This document shows positions 23,611 through 30,922 of a stretch of DNA of 64,000 bases, piece by piece. Below the pieces are notes generated by a model that saw only the letters and a program-made list of their open reading frames with translations, searched no databases and was not told where the DNA came from. Source of the DNA: Actinacidiphila oryziradicis (GTDB lineage Bacteria; Actinomycetota; Actinomycetes; Streptomycetales; Streptomycetaceae); assembly GCF_005047355.1 (NCBI RefSeq), contig NZ_SUMC01000027.1, positions 62,001-126,000 on the forward strand. Direction: 5' to 3'. Positions within the stretch are counted from its first letter, which is position 1. Each line of letters begins with the position of its first letter. Made by a program: the position numbers and the translations under genes.

Positions 23611-24414
23611 ATGGGCGGCACCGAACACCTCACGGCGGAACAGGTAGGCGCGACCCTCGTACTGACGCTCAACCGGCCCGAGGCCAAGAACGCACTGTCC
23701 CTGCCCATGCTCGTCGGCCTCCATGACGGCTGGGCCGCGGCTGACTCCGACGACACCATCCGCTCCGTCGTCCTCACCGGCGCCGGCGGCACCTTCTGCT
23801 CCGGCATGGACCTCAAGGCCCTCGCCGACGACGGCCGGCTGTCCGGCGAGCACTACCGCGACCGCCTCAGGGCCGACCCCGATCTGCACTGGAAGGCGAT
23901 GCTCCGCCACCACCGGCCCCGCAAACCGGTGATCGCCGCCGTCGAGGGCCACTGCGTGGCGGGCGGCACCGAGATCCTCCAGGGCACCGACATCCGCGTC
24001 GCGGGCGAGGGCGCAGTCTTCGGGCTCTACGAAGTCCGCCGCGGGCTCTTCCCCATCGGCGGCTCCACCGTCCGGCTCGCCCGCCAGATCGCGCGCACCC
24101 ACGCTCTGGAAATGCTGCTCACCGGCCGCCCCTACAGCGCCGCAGAGGCGGAGCGCATCGGTCTTGTCGGGCGTGTCGTCCCCGACGGAACGGCCCTGGA
24201 GAAGGCCCTGGAGATCGCGGAACTCATCAACGCCAACGGCCCGCTGGCCGTCGAAGCCGTCAAAGCCTCCGTCTATGAGACCGCCGAACTAACCGAAACG
24301 GAGGGTCTCAAGCTCGAACTCGAACGCGGCTGGCCGATCTTCGCCACGGCCGACGCGAAGGAAGGCGCCCGCGCGTTCGCGGAGAAGCGCAAGCCCGTCT
24401 ACCGGCGCGCCTGA
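23611..24414 (+). CDS. echA19: Enoyl-CoA hydratase (EchA19-like)
   Basis: A 267-residue crotonase-fold protein. G-A-G-G-T-F-C-S-G-M-D-L forms the first oxyanion-hole region, A-A-V-E-G-H-C-V-A-G-G-T-E-I the second with the first catalytic Glu, and Y-E-V-R-R-G-L-F-P holds the second Glu. Both acidic residues needed for water addition are present. In M. tuberculosis, EchA19 hydrates steroid side-chain enoyl-CoAs, and the neighbours here (FadD19-, DUF35-, Ltp4- and Ltp3-like) match that locus. ATG follows GGGAGG. It heads a four-gene run with short gaps until ltp3. Confidence 0.82.
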   Translation: MGGTEHLTAEQVGATLVLTLNRPEAKNALSLPMLVGLHDGWAAADSDDTIRSVVLTGAGGTFCSGMDLKALADDGRLSGEHYRDRLRADPDLHWKAMLRHHRPRKPVIAAVEGHCVAGGTEILQGTDIRVAGEGAVFGLYEVRRGLFPIGGSTVRLARQIARTHALEMLLTGRPYSAAEAERIGLVGRVVPDGTALEKALEIAELINANGPLAVEAVKASVYETAELTETEGLKLELERGWPIFATADAKEGARAFAEKRKPVYRRA

Positions 24415-24429
24415 GAAGGAGCCCAGCCC

Positions 24430-25383
24430 ATGAACGCAACAGAAGTGCTGCGCGCACCCCTCGTCGTGGAGTTCCCGTTCACCCGGTCCCTCGGCCCCGT
24501 GCAGAGCGCGTTCCTCACCGGACTGCGTGAGCGCACCGTCCTCGGTGTACGGACGACGGGCGGCGGGGTGCTCGTACCGCCCACCGAGTACGACCCGGTC
24601 ACCGCCGCGGAGATCCGAGACCTCGTCGAGGTCGCCGCCACCGGGACCGTCACTACCTGGGCCTGGAATCCCACGCCACGCCGCAACCAGCCGCTGGCCA
24701 CTCCCTTCGCGTGGGTCCTTGTCCGACTGGACGGCGCCGACACCGCCCTGCTGCACGTCCTGGACGCGCCCGGCCCGGAGGCCGTGCGTACCGGAATGCG
24801 GGTCCGTATCCGCTGGGCGGAGGAACGCACGGGCGCCATCACCGACATCGCCTGCTTCGAACCGTACGAGGGGCCGGACACCTCACAGGCCGCCCCGCAC
24901 AGCGGTGAGTTCGCGGACCCCGTGACCGTCATCACCACCCCCGCCCGCCTCGACTACAGCTACGCCCCCGGCCGCGCCCAGTCCCGCTACCTCACCGCCC
25001 TCGCCGGCCGCCGCACCCTCGGCGAGCGCTGTCCCTCCTGCCACAAGGTGTACGTCCCGCCCCGGGGCGCCTGCCCCACCTGCGGAGTCGCCACCGACGA
25101 ACAGGTCGAGGTCGGGCCGCGCGGCACTGTCACCACCTTCTGCATCGTCAACATCAAGGCGAAAAACCTGGACATAGAAGTGCCGTACGTGTACGTGCAC
25201 ATAGCGCTCGACGGCGCCGACCTCGCCCTGCACGGCCGGATCGGCGGCATCCCCTACGACCAGGTCCGGATGGGTTTGCGAGTCGAGCCCGTATGGAGCG
25301 AGGGCGGTGGCCGCTACCCCGACCACTACCGCCCGAGCGGTGAGCCGGACGCCGACTACGACCTGTACAAGGAGCTGCTCTAG
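24430..25383 (+). CDS. Tandem DUF35/OB-fold acyl-CoA-binding protein (Rv3521-like)
   Basis: The 317-residue protein contains two OB-fold units. The second has the rubredoxin-like zinc ribbon L-G-E-R-C-P-S-C followed ten residues later by C-P-T-C (four cysteines, about residues 202-219), then an OB strand region containing T-V-T-T-F-C-I-V-N-I. The first lacks the cysteines. DUF35 proteins pair with thiolase-like steroid aldolases (as ChsH2 with Ltp2) and position the acyl-CoA. Position before two thiolase-like genes and length agree with Rv3521. It starts 15 bp after echA19 and its stop is directly followed by the next ATG. Confidence 0.8.
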   Translation: MNATEVLRAPLVVEFPFTRSLGPVQSAFLTGLRERTVLGVRTTGGGVLVPPTEYDPVTAAEIRDLVEVAATGTVTTWAWNPTPRRNQPLATPFAWVLVRLDGADTALLHVLDAPGPEAVRTGMRVRIRWAEERTGAITDIACFEPYEGPDTSQAAPHSGEFADPVTVITTPARLDYSYAPGRAQSRYLTALAGRRTLGERCPSCHKVYVPPRGACPTCGVATDEQVEVGPRGTVTTFCIVNIKAKNLDIEVPYVYVHIALDGADLALHGRIGGIPYDQVRMGLRVEPVWSEGGGRYPDHYRPSGEPDADYDLYKELL

Positions 25384-26445
25384 ATGCGTGTGCAGATGCG
25401 TGACGTCGCGATCGTCGCCTTCGCCCAGAGCGTCCACCGGCGCAGCACCGATGAGGTCTCCGAGGTGGAACTCCTCATGCCGGTCCTGCACGAAGTCCTC
25501 GGCCGGGCCGGCCTCAAGGCGCACGAGATCGGCTTCACCTGCTCCGGCTCCTGCGACTACCTCGCCGGCCGGGCCTTTTCCTTCACCATGGCGCTCGACG
25601 GTGTCGGCGCCTGGCCGCCCATCTCCGAGTCGCACGTCGAAATGGACGGCGCCTGGGCACTCTACGAGGCGTGGGTCAAGCTCCTCACCGGCGAGGCCGA
25701 CACCGCACTGGTCTACGCCTACGGCAAGTCCTCACCGGGCGACATCCGCGAGGTGCTGACCCGCCAGCTGGATCCGTACTACGTCGCGCCGCTGTGGCCC
25801 GACTCCGTCGCCCTGGCGGCCCTGCAGGCCCAGGCCCTCATCGACGCGGGCGAGACGAGCGAGCGTGAGCCCGCCGCGATCGCCGCGCGGAGCCGCACCG
25901 ACGCCGCGGCCAACCCATATACGCCGCCCACCGGTGACGGCCGGGCAGGTCGCGGCTACATCGTTCAGCCACTGCGCCGCGACGACTGCCCGCCCGTCAG
26001 CGACGGTGCGGCCGCGATCGTGCTCGCCGCCGGAGACACCGCCCGCCGGCTCAGCGCCTGCCCCGCCTGGATCCGCGGCATCGACCACCGCATCGAGGCC
26101 CACAGCCTGGGCGTCCGCGATCTCACCGACTCGCCCTCCACCCGGCTCGCCGCCGAGCGCGCCGGTGCCTTCGAGGCCCCTGTTGACACAGCCGAGCTGC
26201 ACGCGCCCTTCACCTTCCAGGAACTCCTCCTGCGCAAGGCGCTGCGCCTCGGCGACGACGTCACCGTCAACCCCTCCGGGGGGGCGCTGGCCGCCAACCC
26301 CGTCATGGCGGCGGGGCTGATCCGCCTCGGTGAGGCCGCCGCCCGTATTCACCGGGGCGAGTCCCAGCGCGCCCTGGCGCACGCGACCTCCGGCCCCTGC
26401 CTGCAGCAGAACCTGGTCGCCGTGCTCGAAGCGGAGCGGCCGTGA
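25384..26445 (+). CDS. ltp4: Ltp4-like thiolase-fold protein
   Basis: A 353-residue thiolase-superfamily protein of the lipid-transfer-protein type. N-P-S-G-G-A-L-A-A-N-P near residue 299 and G-L-I-R-L-G-E-A-A are clear thiolase C-terminal motifs. The nucleophilic cysteine region of true thiolases is replaced by S-H-V-E-M-D-G-A-W-A-L, and the C-terminal C-x-G-G-G position reads A-T-S-G-P-C, so it is not a thiolase. In Rhodococcus, Ltp3 and Ltp4 are needed to degrade C24-branched sterol side chains. Because it also lacks the tyrosine at the C-terminal site that its neighbour has, it may be the structural member of a pair. An ATG four codons downstream is an alternative start. Confidence 0.78.
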   Translation: MRVQMRDVAIVAFAQSVHRRSTDEVSEVELLMPVLHEVLGRAGLKAHEIGFTCSGSCDYLAGRAFSFTMALDGVGAWPPISESHVEMDGAWALYEAWVKLLTGEADTALVYAYGKSSPGDIREVLTRQLDPYYVAPLWPDSVALAALQAQALIDAGETSEREPAAIAARSRTDAAANPYTPPTGDGRAGRGYIVQPLRRDDCPPVSDGAAAIVLAAGDTARRLSACPAWIRGIDHRIEAHSLGVRDLTDSPSTRLAAERAGAFEAPVDTAELHAPFTFQELLLRKALRLGDDVTVNPSGGALAANPVMAAGLIRLGEAAARIHRGESQRALAHATSGPCLQQNLVAVLEAERP

Positions 26446-26791
26446 ACGCCGCCGGCGCACCCGCGACGGGCCGCACCGGCATGCCCGTACGCCCGTCGCC
26501 GCCGTCGCCTGCCAGGACAGGAAGCAGCCCGCACCGTGACAGAGGGCCCGTCGGCAGGTGGGACCTCGCCACGGGCCGAGCTGTGACACCGGCCGACTGC
26601 GCCGGCCGGCTCCCCCGGCGCGTTGTCGCCGGTCGCCGAAGCCCTTCGCCCGGCAACCTCCGGGAGGTGGCCCCCCTTCCCCCATCCCACCTATCAGGGC
26701 TCCGTCAGGCTGCCATGACCTGCGAGGACGTTGATCGCGCGGCATCGGCCACGGCGGGTTTGCCGAGCCCCCCAACGCGCTGGGAGGCGCC
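26446..26791. other. Gap between ltp4 and ltp3
   Basis: These 346 bases separate two genes that are normally adjacent. A GTG overlapping the ltp4 stop opens a 117-codon frame, but it is rich in Pro, Arg and Ser, has no recognisable domain and no ribosome binding site, so I do not call it. Two GC-rich inverted segments (around 26590-26610 and 26655-26672) could form hairpins. No TCTGAC repeat or KstR-like box is present. Confidence 0.5.
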
Positions 26792-27958
26792 ATGAGCAAG
26801 GAGCCGGTGGCCATCACCGGGATCGGCCAGACCAGGCACACCTCCGCGCGCCACGACGTGTCCATCGCCGGACTCGTCCGCGAAGCGGCGAGCCGAGCGC
26901 TCGCCGACGCGGAGCAGACCTGGGCGGACATCGACGCCGTCGTCATCGGCAAGGCACCCGACTTCTTCGAGGGGGTGATGATGCCCGAGCTGTACCTCGC
27001 CGACGCGCTCGGCGCGGTCGGCAAGCCCATGCTGCGCGTGCACACCGCGGGCTCCGTCGGCGGGTCGACGGCACTCGTGGCCGCCAATCTTGTCGCTGCC
27101 CGTGTCCACCGCACCGTATTGACGGTCGCCTTCGAGAAGCAGTCCGAGTCCAATGCCATGTGGGGCCTCTCGCTGCCCATCCCCTTCCAGCAGCCGCTCC
27201 TCGCGGGTGCCGGCGGCTTCTTCGCGCCCCATGTGCGGGCCTATATGCGCCGTACCGGCGCGCCCGACACCGTAGGCACGCTGGTCGCGTACAAGGACCG
27301 CCGTAACGCGCTGAAGAATCCCTACGCGCATCTCCACGAGAAGGACCTCACCCTCGCCGCAGTGCAGTCCTCGCCCATGCTCTGGGACCCCATCCGCTAC
27401 TCCGAGACCTGCCCCTCCTCCGACGGCGCCTGCGCCATGGTGCTCACCGACACCTCCGGAGCGCGCCGCGCCCCGCATCCACCGGCGTGGGTGCACGGCG
27501 GCGCCATGCGCAGTGAGCCGACGATGTTCGCGGGCAAGGACTTCGTCAGCCCGCGCGCCGGGCGCGACTGCGCCGCGGACGTATTCCGGCAGGCGGGGAT
27601 CACCGATCCACGCCGCCAGATCGACGCTGTGGAGATGTATGTGCCCTTCTCCTGGTACGAGCCGATGTGGCTGGAGAACCTGGGGTTCGCGGCGGAGGGC
27701 GAGGGCTGGAAGCTGACCGAGTCAGGGGTGACCGAGCTGGACGGGGACCTGCCGGTTAACCCGTCCGGCGGTGTCCTGTCGGCCAATCCCATCGGTGCCT
27801 CCGGCATGCTGCGCTTCGCTGAGGCGGCGCTCCAGGTACGCGGCCGGGCGGGCGCGCACCAGGTACCCGGCGCCCGCCGGGCGCTGGGCCATGCCTACGG
27901 TGGCGGCGCGCAGTTCTTCTCCATGTGGGTGGTCGGCTCGGAGCCACTCGGAGCATGA
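26792..27958 (+). CDS. ltp3: Ltp3-like thiolase-fold steroid aldolase candidate
   Basis: A 388-residue thiolase-superfamily protein starting V-A-I-T-G-I-G-Q-T. H-T-A-G-S-V-G-G-S-T-A-L stands where thiolases have their nucleophilic Cys, which is absent. V-N-P-S-G-G-V-L-S-A-N-P-I-G-A-S-G occurs near residue 321, and the final C-G-G-G motif reads H-A-Y-G-G-G-A-Q-F-F. A tyrosine at that position is catalytic in the Ltp2 retro-aldolase, so this is probably the catalytic partner of the Ltp4-like protein, cleaving a side-chain beta-hydroxyacyl-CoA. ATG follows GGGAGG. Likely co-regulated with echA19, though a 346-bp gap intervenes. Confidence 0.8.
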   Translation: MSKEPVAITGIGQTRHTSARHDVSIAGLVREAASRALADAEQTWADIDAVVIGKAPDFFEGVMMPELYLADALGAVGKPMLRVHTAGSVGGSTALVAANLVAARVHRTVLTVAFEKQSESNAMWGLSLPIPFQQPLLAGAGGFFAPHVRAYMRRTGAPDTVGTLVAYKDRRNALKNPYAHLHEKDLTLAAVQSSPMLWDPIRYSETCPSSDGACAMVLTDTSGARRAPHPPAWVHGGAMRSEPTMFAGKDFVSPRAGRDCAADVFRQAGITDPRRQIDAVEMYVPFSWYEPMWLENLGFAAEGEGWKLTESGVTELDGDLPVNPSGGVLSANPIGASGMLRFAEAALQVRGRAGAHQVPGARRALGHAYGGGAQFFSMWVVGSEPLGA

Positions 27959-28061
27959 ACACCCGCCGGGCCTGGGCAGGTTGTTCCTGCCCCTGTCCGG
28001 GACCTGGCTGCGATCGCTAGGCTGAGCCCCGGACGACGACGATGTCGGGAGGAGAACGGAC

Positions 28062-28301
28062 GTGGCCGAAAGCACGGTCGGAGAGCGGCTGGCTGATTGG
28101 GAACAGCCGCAGCTCGATCTGACGCAGGCGCAGTGGCAGTCCAGCAGCCAGGGCATAGGAGACGTCCAGATCGCCTTCGTCGAGGGATTCATCGCGATGC
28201 GGCAGGGCCGCAACCCCGCCGGACCCGCCCTGATCTTCACCCCCGCCGAATGGCGGGCCTTTGTGCTCGGCGCGCGTGACGGCGAGTTCGACCTGACCTG
28301 A
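28062..28301 (+). CDS. DUF397 domain protein
   Basis: This 79-residue protein has the DUF397 pattern: W-Q-S-S-S, a central V-E-G-F-I-A-M-R-Q-G-R-N-P strand region, and the ending F-T-P-A-E-W-R-A-F-V-L-G-A-R-D-G-E-F-D. Such proteins are usually encoded beside an XRE regulator with a DUF5753 domain and may act as small antitoxin-like or anti-regulator partners. No such regulator adjoins this copy, so it is an orphan. The GTG start follows GGGAGGAG. Confidence 0.85.
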   Translation: MAESTVGERLADWEQPQLDLTQAQWQSSSQGIGDVQIAFVEGFIAMRQGRNPAGPALIFTPAEWRAFVLGARDGEFDLT

Positions 28302-28441
28302 GCGAAGGTGAGCTGCAAAGCCGGCCGGCCGGGTGAGCGCCGCACAGAGGTCGCGGCCGCTCGTCCCGGCCGGCCCGCGCGGCCGGCGGCGATCAGCCCT
28401 GGCCCTCCGTCACGATTTCAGCGACGGCGGCGCGTGCGAGG

Positions 28442-29134
28442 TCACGGCCAGGGCCCGAGCCCGGGCAACGGCGTTCCACCGCCGTCCAGTGGGCCGGACG
28501 GTGCGCGTCCCGCCATCCAGGCGGTCAGATCGGCCAGAGCCCCACGCACGACGTAGGGCTCGCCGGTGCCGTAGGAGCGGGCCTCGGGACCGTCCGTTGC
28601 CACCAGCTCCAGCCGCACGCCCTGCGGCGCGCGCGGCGCCAGGAAGTCCAGAGCGTGTCCACACAATTCCCGGGTCCAGCCATCGGACCGGTAGCCGAGG
28701 TCCGCGTCGGCGGTGTGAATCTCCAACTCCCGCCACCAGCTGAGAAGTACGGCTACGAGATCCCCGTCCCGATAGCGCACCGGCCTTGCCCAGTCCTGCG
28801 GCCCCGCCGCGGTCCAGGCGGCCCCGGCTTCGCCCAGGGCGTCCTCGACGGCCCTACGCAGCTCCGCCGCCGTACGCGACGCCCCGGCCTCGATCGCGGC
28901 GTCACGCGCCGGACGGCCTCCGTCGTACGGCTCGACCATCTCGCCCCTGAACGCGTAGCGCGCCTGACGGGCCAGCGCGAGGCACACCCCCTCGATGTGC
29001 GACAGCACATGGGCCCGGCTCCAGCCGGGCAGAGCACTGGGCCGCCGCGCGGCCTCATCGCTCAACCCGCTCAGCAGGTCACGCAGCCGGCTGTGGCCGT
29101 CAAGGACCCGGGAACGCACTTCGGCGGGATCCAT
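28442..29134 (-). CDS. Maleylpyruvate isomerase/mycothiol-dependent DinB-like protein
   Basis: The 230-residue protein has the family's metal-site pattern: H-V-L-S-H-I-E-G near residue 44 and W-W-R-E-L-E-I-H-T-A-D-A-D-L-G-Y near residue 134, supplying histidines and an acidic residue for zinc. L-P-G-W-S-R-A-H is the usual start of the four-helix bundle. These TIGR03083-type proteins are mycothiol-dependent isomerases or S-transferases. I chose ATG 29134; ten further codons are open upstream. The neighbours do not indicate a substrate. Confidence 0.82.
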   Translation of the reverse strand: MDPAEVRSRVLDGHSRLRDLLSGLSDEAARRPSALPGWSRAHVLSHIEGVCLALARQARYAFRGEMVEPYDGGRPARDAAIEAGASRTAAELRRAVEDALGEAGAAWTAAGPQDWARPVRYRDGDLVAVLLSWWRELEIHTADADLGYRSDGWTRELCGHALDFLAPRAPQGVRLELVATDGPEARSYGTGEPYVVRGALADLTAWMAGRAPSGPLDGGGTPLPGLGPWP

Positions 29135-29275
29135 CGCCGTTCTCACTTCCGGATGCCCGCGCACACAGCCTCCCTTGTGGCCAACAGATGGGTGACGGCG
29201 GCACCAACATTAGTATCAGCACGACAGGACGGGGAGGCGCTGCCCAGGAAGGCGCCCAGACATAAAGTGCTGGTC

Positions 29276-29671
29276 ATGACCGGAGAACGTGATCTGGCGA
29301 AGCTGCTCGGCGGCATGAGGCCACGCCTGAACCCCGGCTGTTATGTCTTCACGACGGTGGCCGGTGGTGTCCCCCCGGGCGTCAGCCCTGTGGTGACCGT
29401 AGCCGAGGACGAGGGTCTGACCCTCGTCCTGCGTCAGGAGGAGGCCGACGCCGCCGGTCTGGCCTACGACTATGCCGCCGCCTGGATCACTTTGCGAGTG
29501 CACTCCGCGCTGGAGACGGTGGGCCTGACCGCGGCTGTCGCCGCCGTACTGGCACGCTCGGAGCTCAGCTGCAACGTGGTGGCGGGCTTCCACCACGACC
29601 ACCTCTTCGTGCCCCATGAACGGGCCGAGGAGGCTGTGACCCTGCTCAGCTCCCTTGCGCGGGAAGGATGA
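29276..29671 (+). CDS. ACT-domain protein
   Basis: The 131-residue protein has two ACT-like units. M-R-P-R-L-N-P-G-C-Y-V-F-T-T-V opens the first, and the second contains I-T-L-R-V-H-S-A-L-E-T-V-G-L-T-A-A-V-A-A-V-L-A, then C-N-V-V-A-G-F-H-H-D-H-L-F-V-P. This matches the small stand-alone ACT_7 proteins, which probably bind an amino acid or another small ligand; no enzyme domain is attached. ATG 29276 is preceded by only a weak ribosome binding site. Its 3' end overlaps the convergent terpene synthase gene by 26 bp. Confidence 0.8.
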   Translation: MTGERDLAKLLGGMRPRLNPGCYVFTTVAGGVPPGVSPVVTVAEDEGLTLVLRQEEADAAGLAYDYAAAWITLRVHSALETVGLTAAVAAVLARSELSCNVVAGFHHDHLFVPHERAEEAVTLLSSLAREG

Positions 29672-30671
29672 TGAGGTTCGCCCACGGCCGCTGCCGGCCG
29701 CCGCTCACGGCGGCGATGCCCGCGTCGCCGTAGCGGCTGGTCTCCAGGGACCAGTCCAGGTTTCCGCGCATGATGTTGCGCATGCCGTCGACGTAGTGAT
29801 CCAGATTGGCTCGCATGACCGGCGGGAACGATGCCGTGGCGAGGCGGGCGGCGAGTTGCTGGAACCGCTCGACGCGGGTGTTGGCCATGGCCGCCACCCG
29901 GTGGGCGGCTTGCGGCAGTGTGCAGTCCTGCTCGTGCCGCAGTACGAGAACGCTGTTGTTGACGTCCCCGGCGGCCAGCTCCTTGTCGAGCGAGACTATG
30001 TCATTGACGAAGATCACTACTTCCTCCGTGAGCTGCCGCATCGCGGCCAGCGGGAAGGCGGCGTGGACCTCGTCGGGAAGTGTGTACCCCCCGCACCGTT
30101 CGACGAGGTCGAGGCAGGTCTGGACGCCTATGGAGTCCCGCCTGGCCCGCAGGAACGCGAAGAGGCCCGGAGGGTCCCCGGCAGTACGGTTCACCGCCTC
30201 CCAGTGGTACGCGCGGAGATAGTCCGCCCAGTGTTCCCGGAACCGGTGCCGCCAGAGGGCGGGGCGGCCGTCGGTCGCGCGGAGCCACAGGTCCCGGAAG
30301 CTGTCCGCCAGCGCTGCAGGGGCGGTGCCCAGCGGTGGCTTCGTCTCGTCCATGATCCGCGTGATGGTGTCCACCAGGCGGGCGACCGTCTCCGGCCGTT
30401 GACCTGACGGGCCGTCGAACTGGTCGTCGAACACGAAGACCCAGCCGTTGGCATCCGTCCCCAGGTCGAGGTCCGTGCCCACCGCGTCCGGGTAGAAGAA
30501 CGCCGTCAGGCGTTCCAGTTGCAGGGCGTCGTACTCCGCGATCGCGGTGTCTCCGTCGAGTAAGCCGAACTCGCGGAGCCACTCGATGGTGTGACAGCGA
30601 GCCTGTCCGGCGTCCGGGCTGATCCGCCCCGGGAATGGGATGGAGATCGAGGCGAGGGCCACATGCGTCAT
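29646..30671 (-). CDS. Class I terpene synthase
   Basis: The 341-residue protein is a single-domain bacterial sesquiterpene/diterpene cyclase. V-F-D-D-Q-F-D gives the aspartate-rich metal motif (Asp82, Asp83, Asp86), N-D-I-V-S-L-D-K-E the NSE triad (Asn223, Ser227, Glu231), and S-R-Y-G-D a C-terminal Arg-Tyr pair. All three magnesium-binding elements are intact, so ionisation of a prenyl diphosphate is expected. The product cannot be deduced. ATG 30671 lies seven bases after AGGAG; the preceding ATG at 30674 is too close. It is divergent from a LAL regulator gene, a plausible activator, and no P450 or prenyl transferase gene is adjacent. Confidence 0.88.
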   Translation of the reverse strand: MTHVALASISIPFPGRISPDAGQARCHTIEWLREFGLLDGDTAIAEYDALQLERLTAFFYPDAVGTDLDLGTDANGWVFVFDDQFDGPSGQRPETVARLVDTITRIMDETKPPLGTAPAALADSFRDLWLRATDGRPALWRHRFREHWADYLRAYHWEAVNRTAGDPPGLFAFLRARRDSIGVQTCLDLVERCGGYTLPDEVHAAFPLAAMRQLTEEVVIFVNDIVSLDKELAAGDVNNSVLVLRHEQDCTLPQAAHRVAAMANTRVERFQQLAARLATASFPPVMRANLDHYVDGMRNIMRGNLDWSLETSRYGDAGIAAVSGGRQRPWANLIILPAQGS

Positions 30672-30922
30672 CATCCGTCTCCTACTCACTGGATCGCCGT
30701 CGGTGTGTGGCGTTCCGGTAACTACGAGTGAAAATGACGTATTACGACAGGTCAAGAAGGTAAATGTGGAAATTTGGCATTACGTAGTTCGGTCGGCTCT
30801 GGAAGCCGGGTCCGGACGCCGTACCCCGTCCCTCGTCACCCAATTGTGTCGAAAGGGTCACGGAGTGCGACCTGGCAGCGTAGCCTGGACGTCGGCGCAG
30901 CCGGAGGGGAACAGGATCCGAG

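Noticed and set aside
26442..26795. 117-codon frame between ltp4 and ltp3
   Set aside because: No ribosome binding site, no domain, and composition typical of translated GC-rich non-coding DNA.
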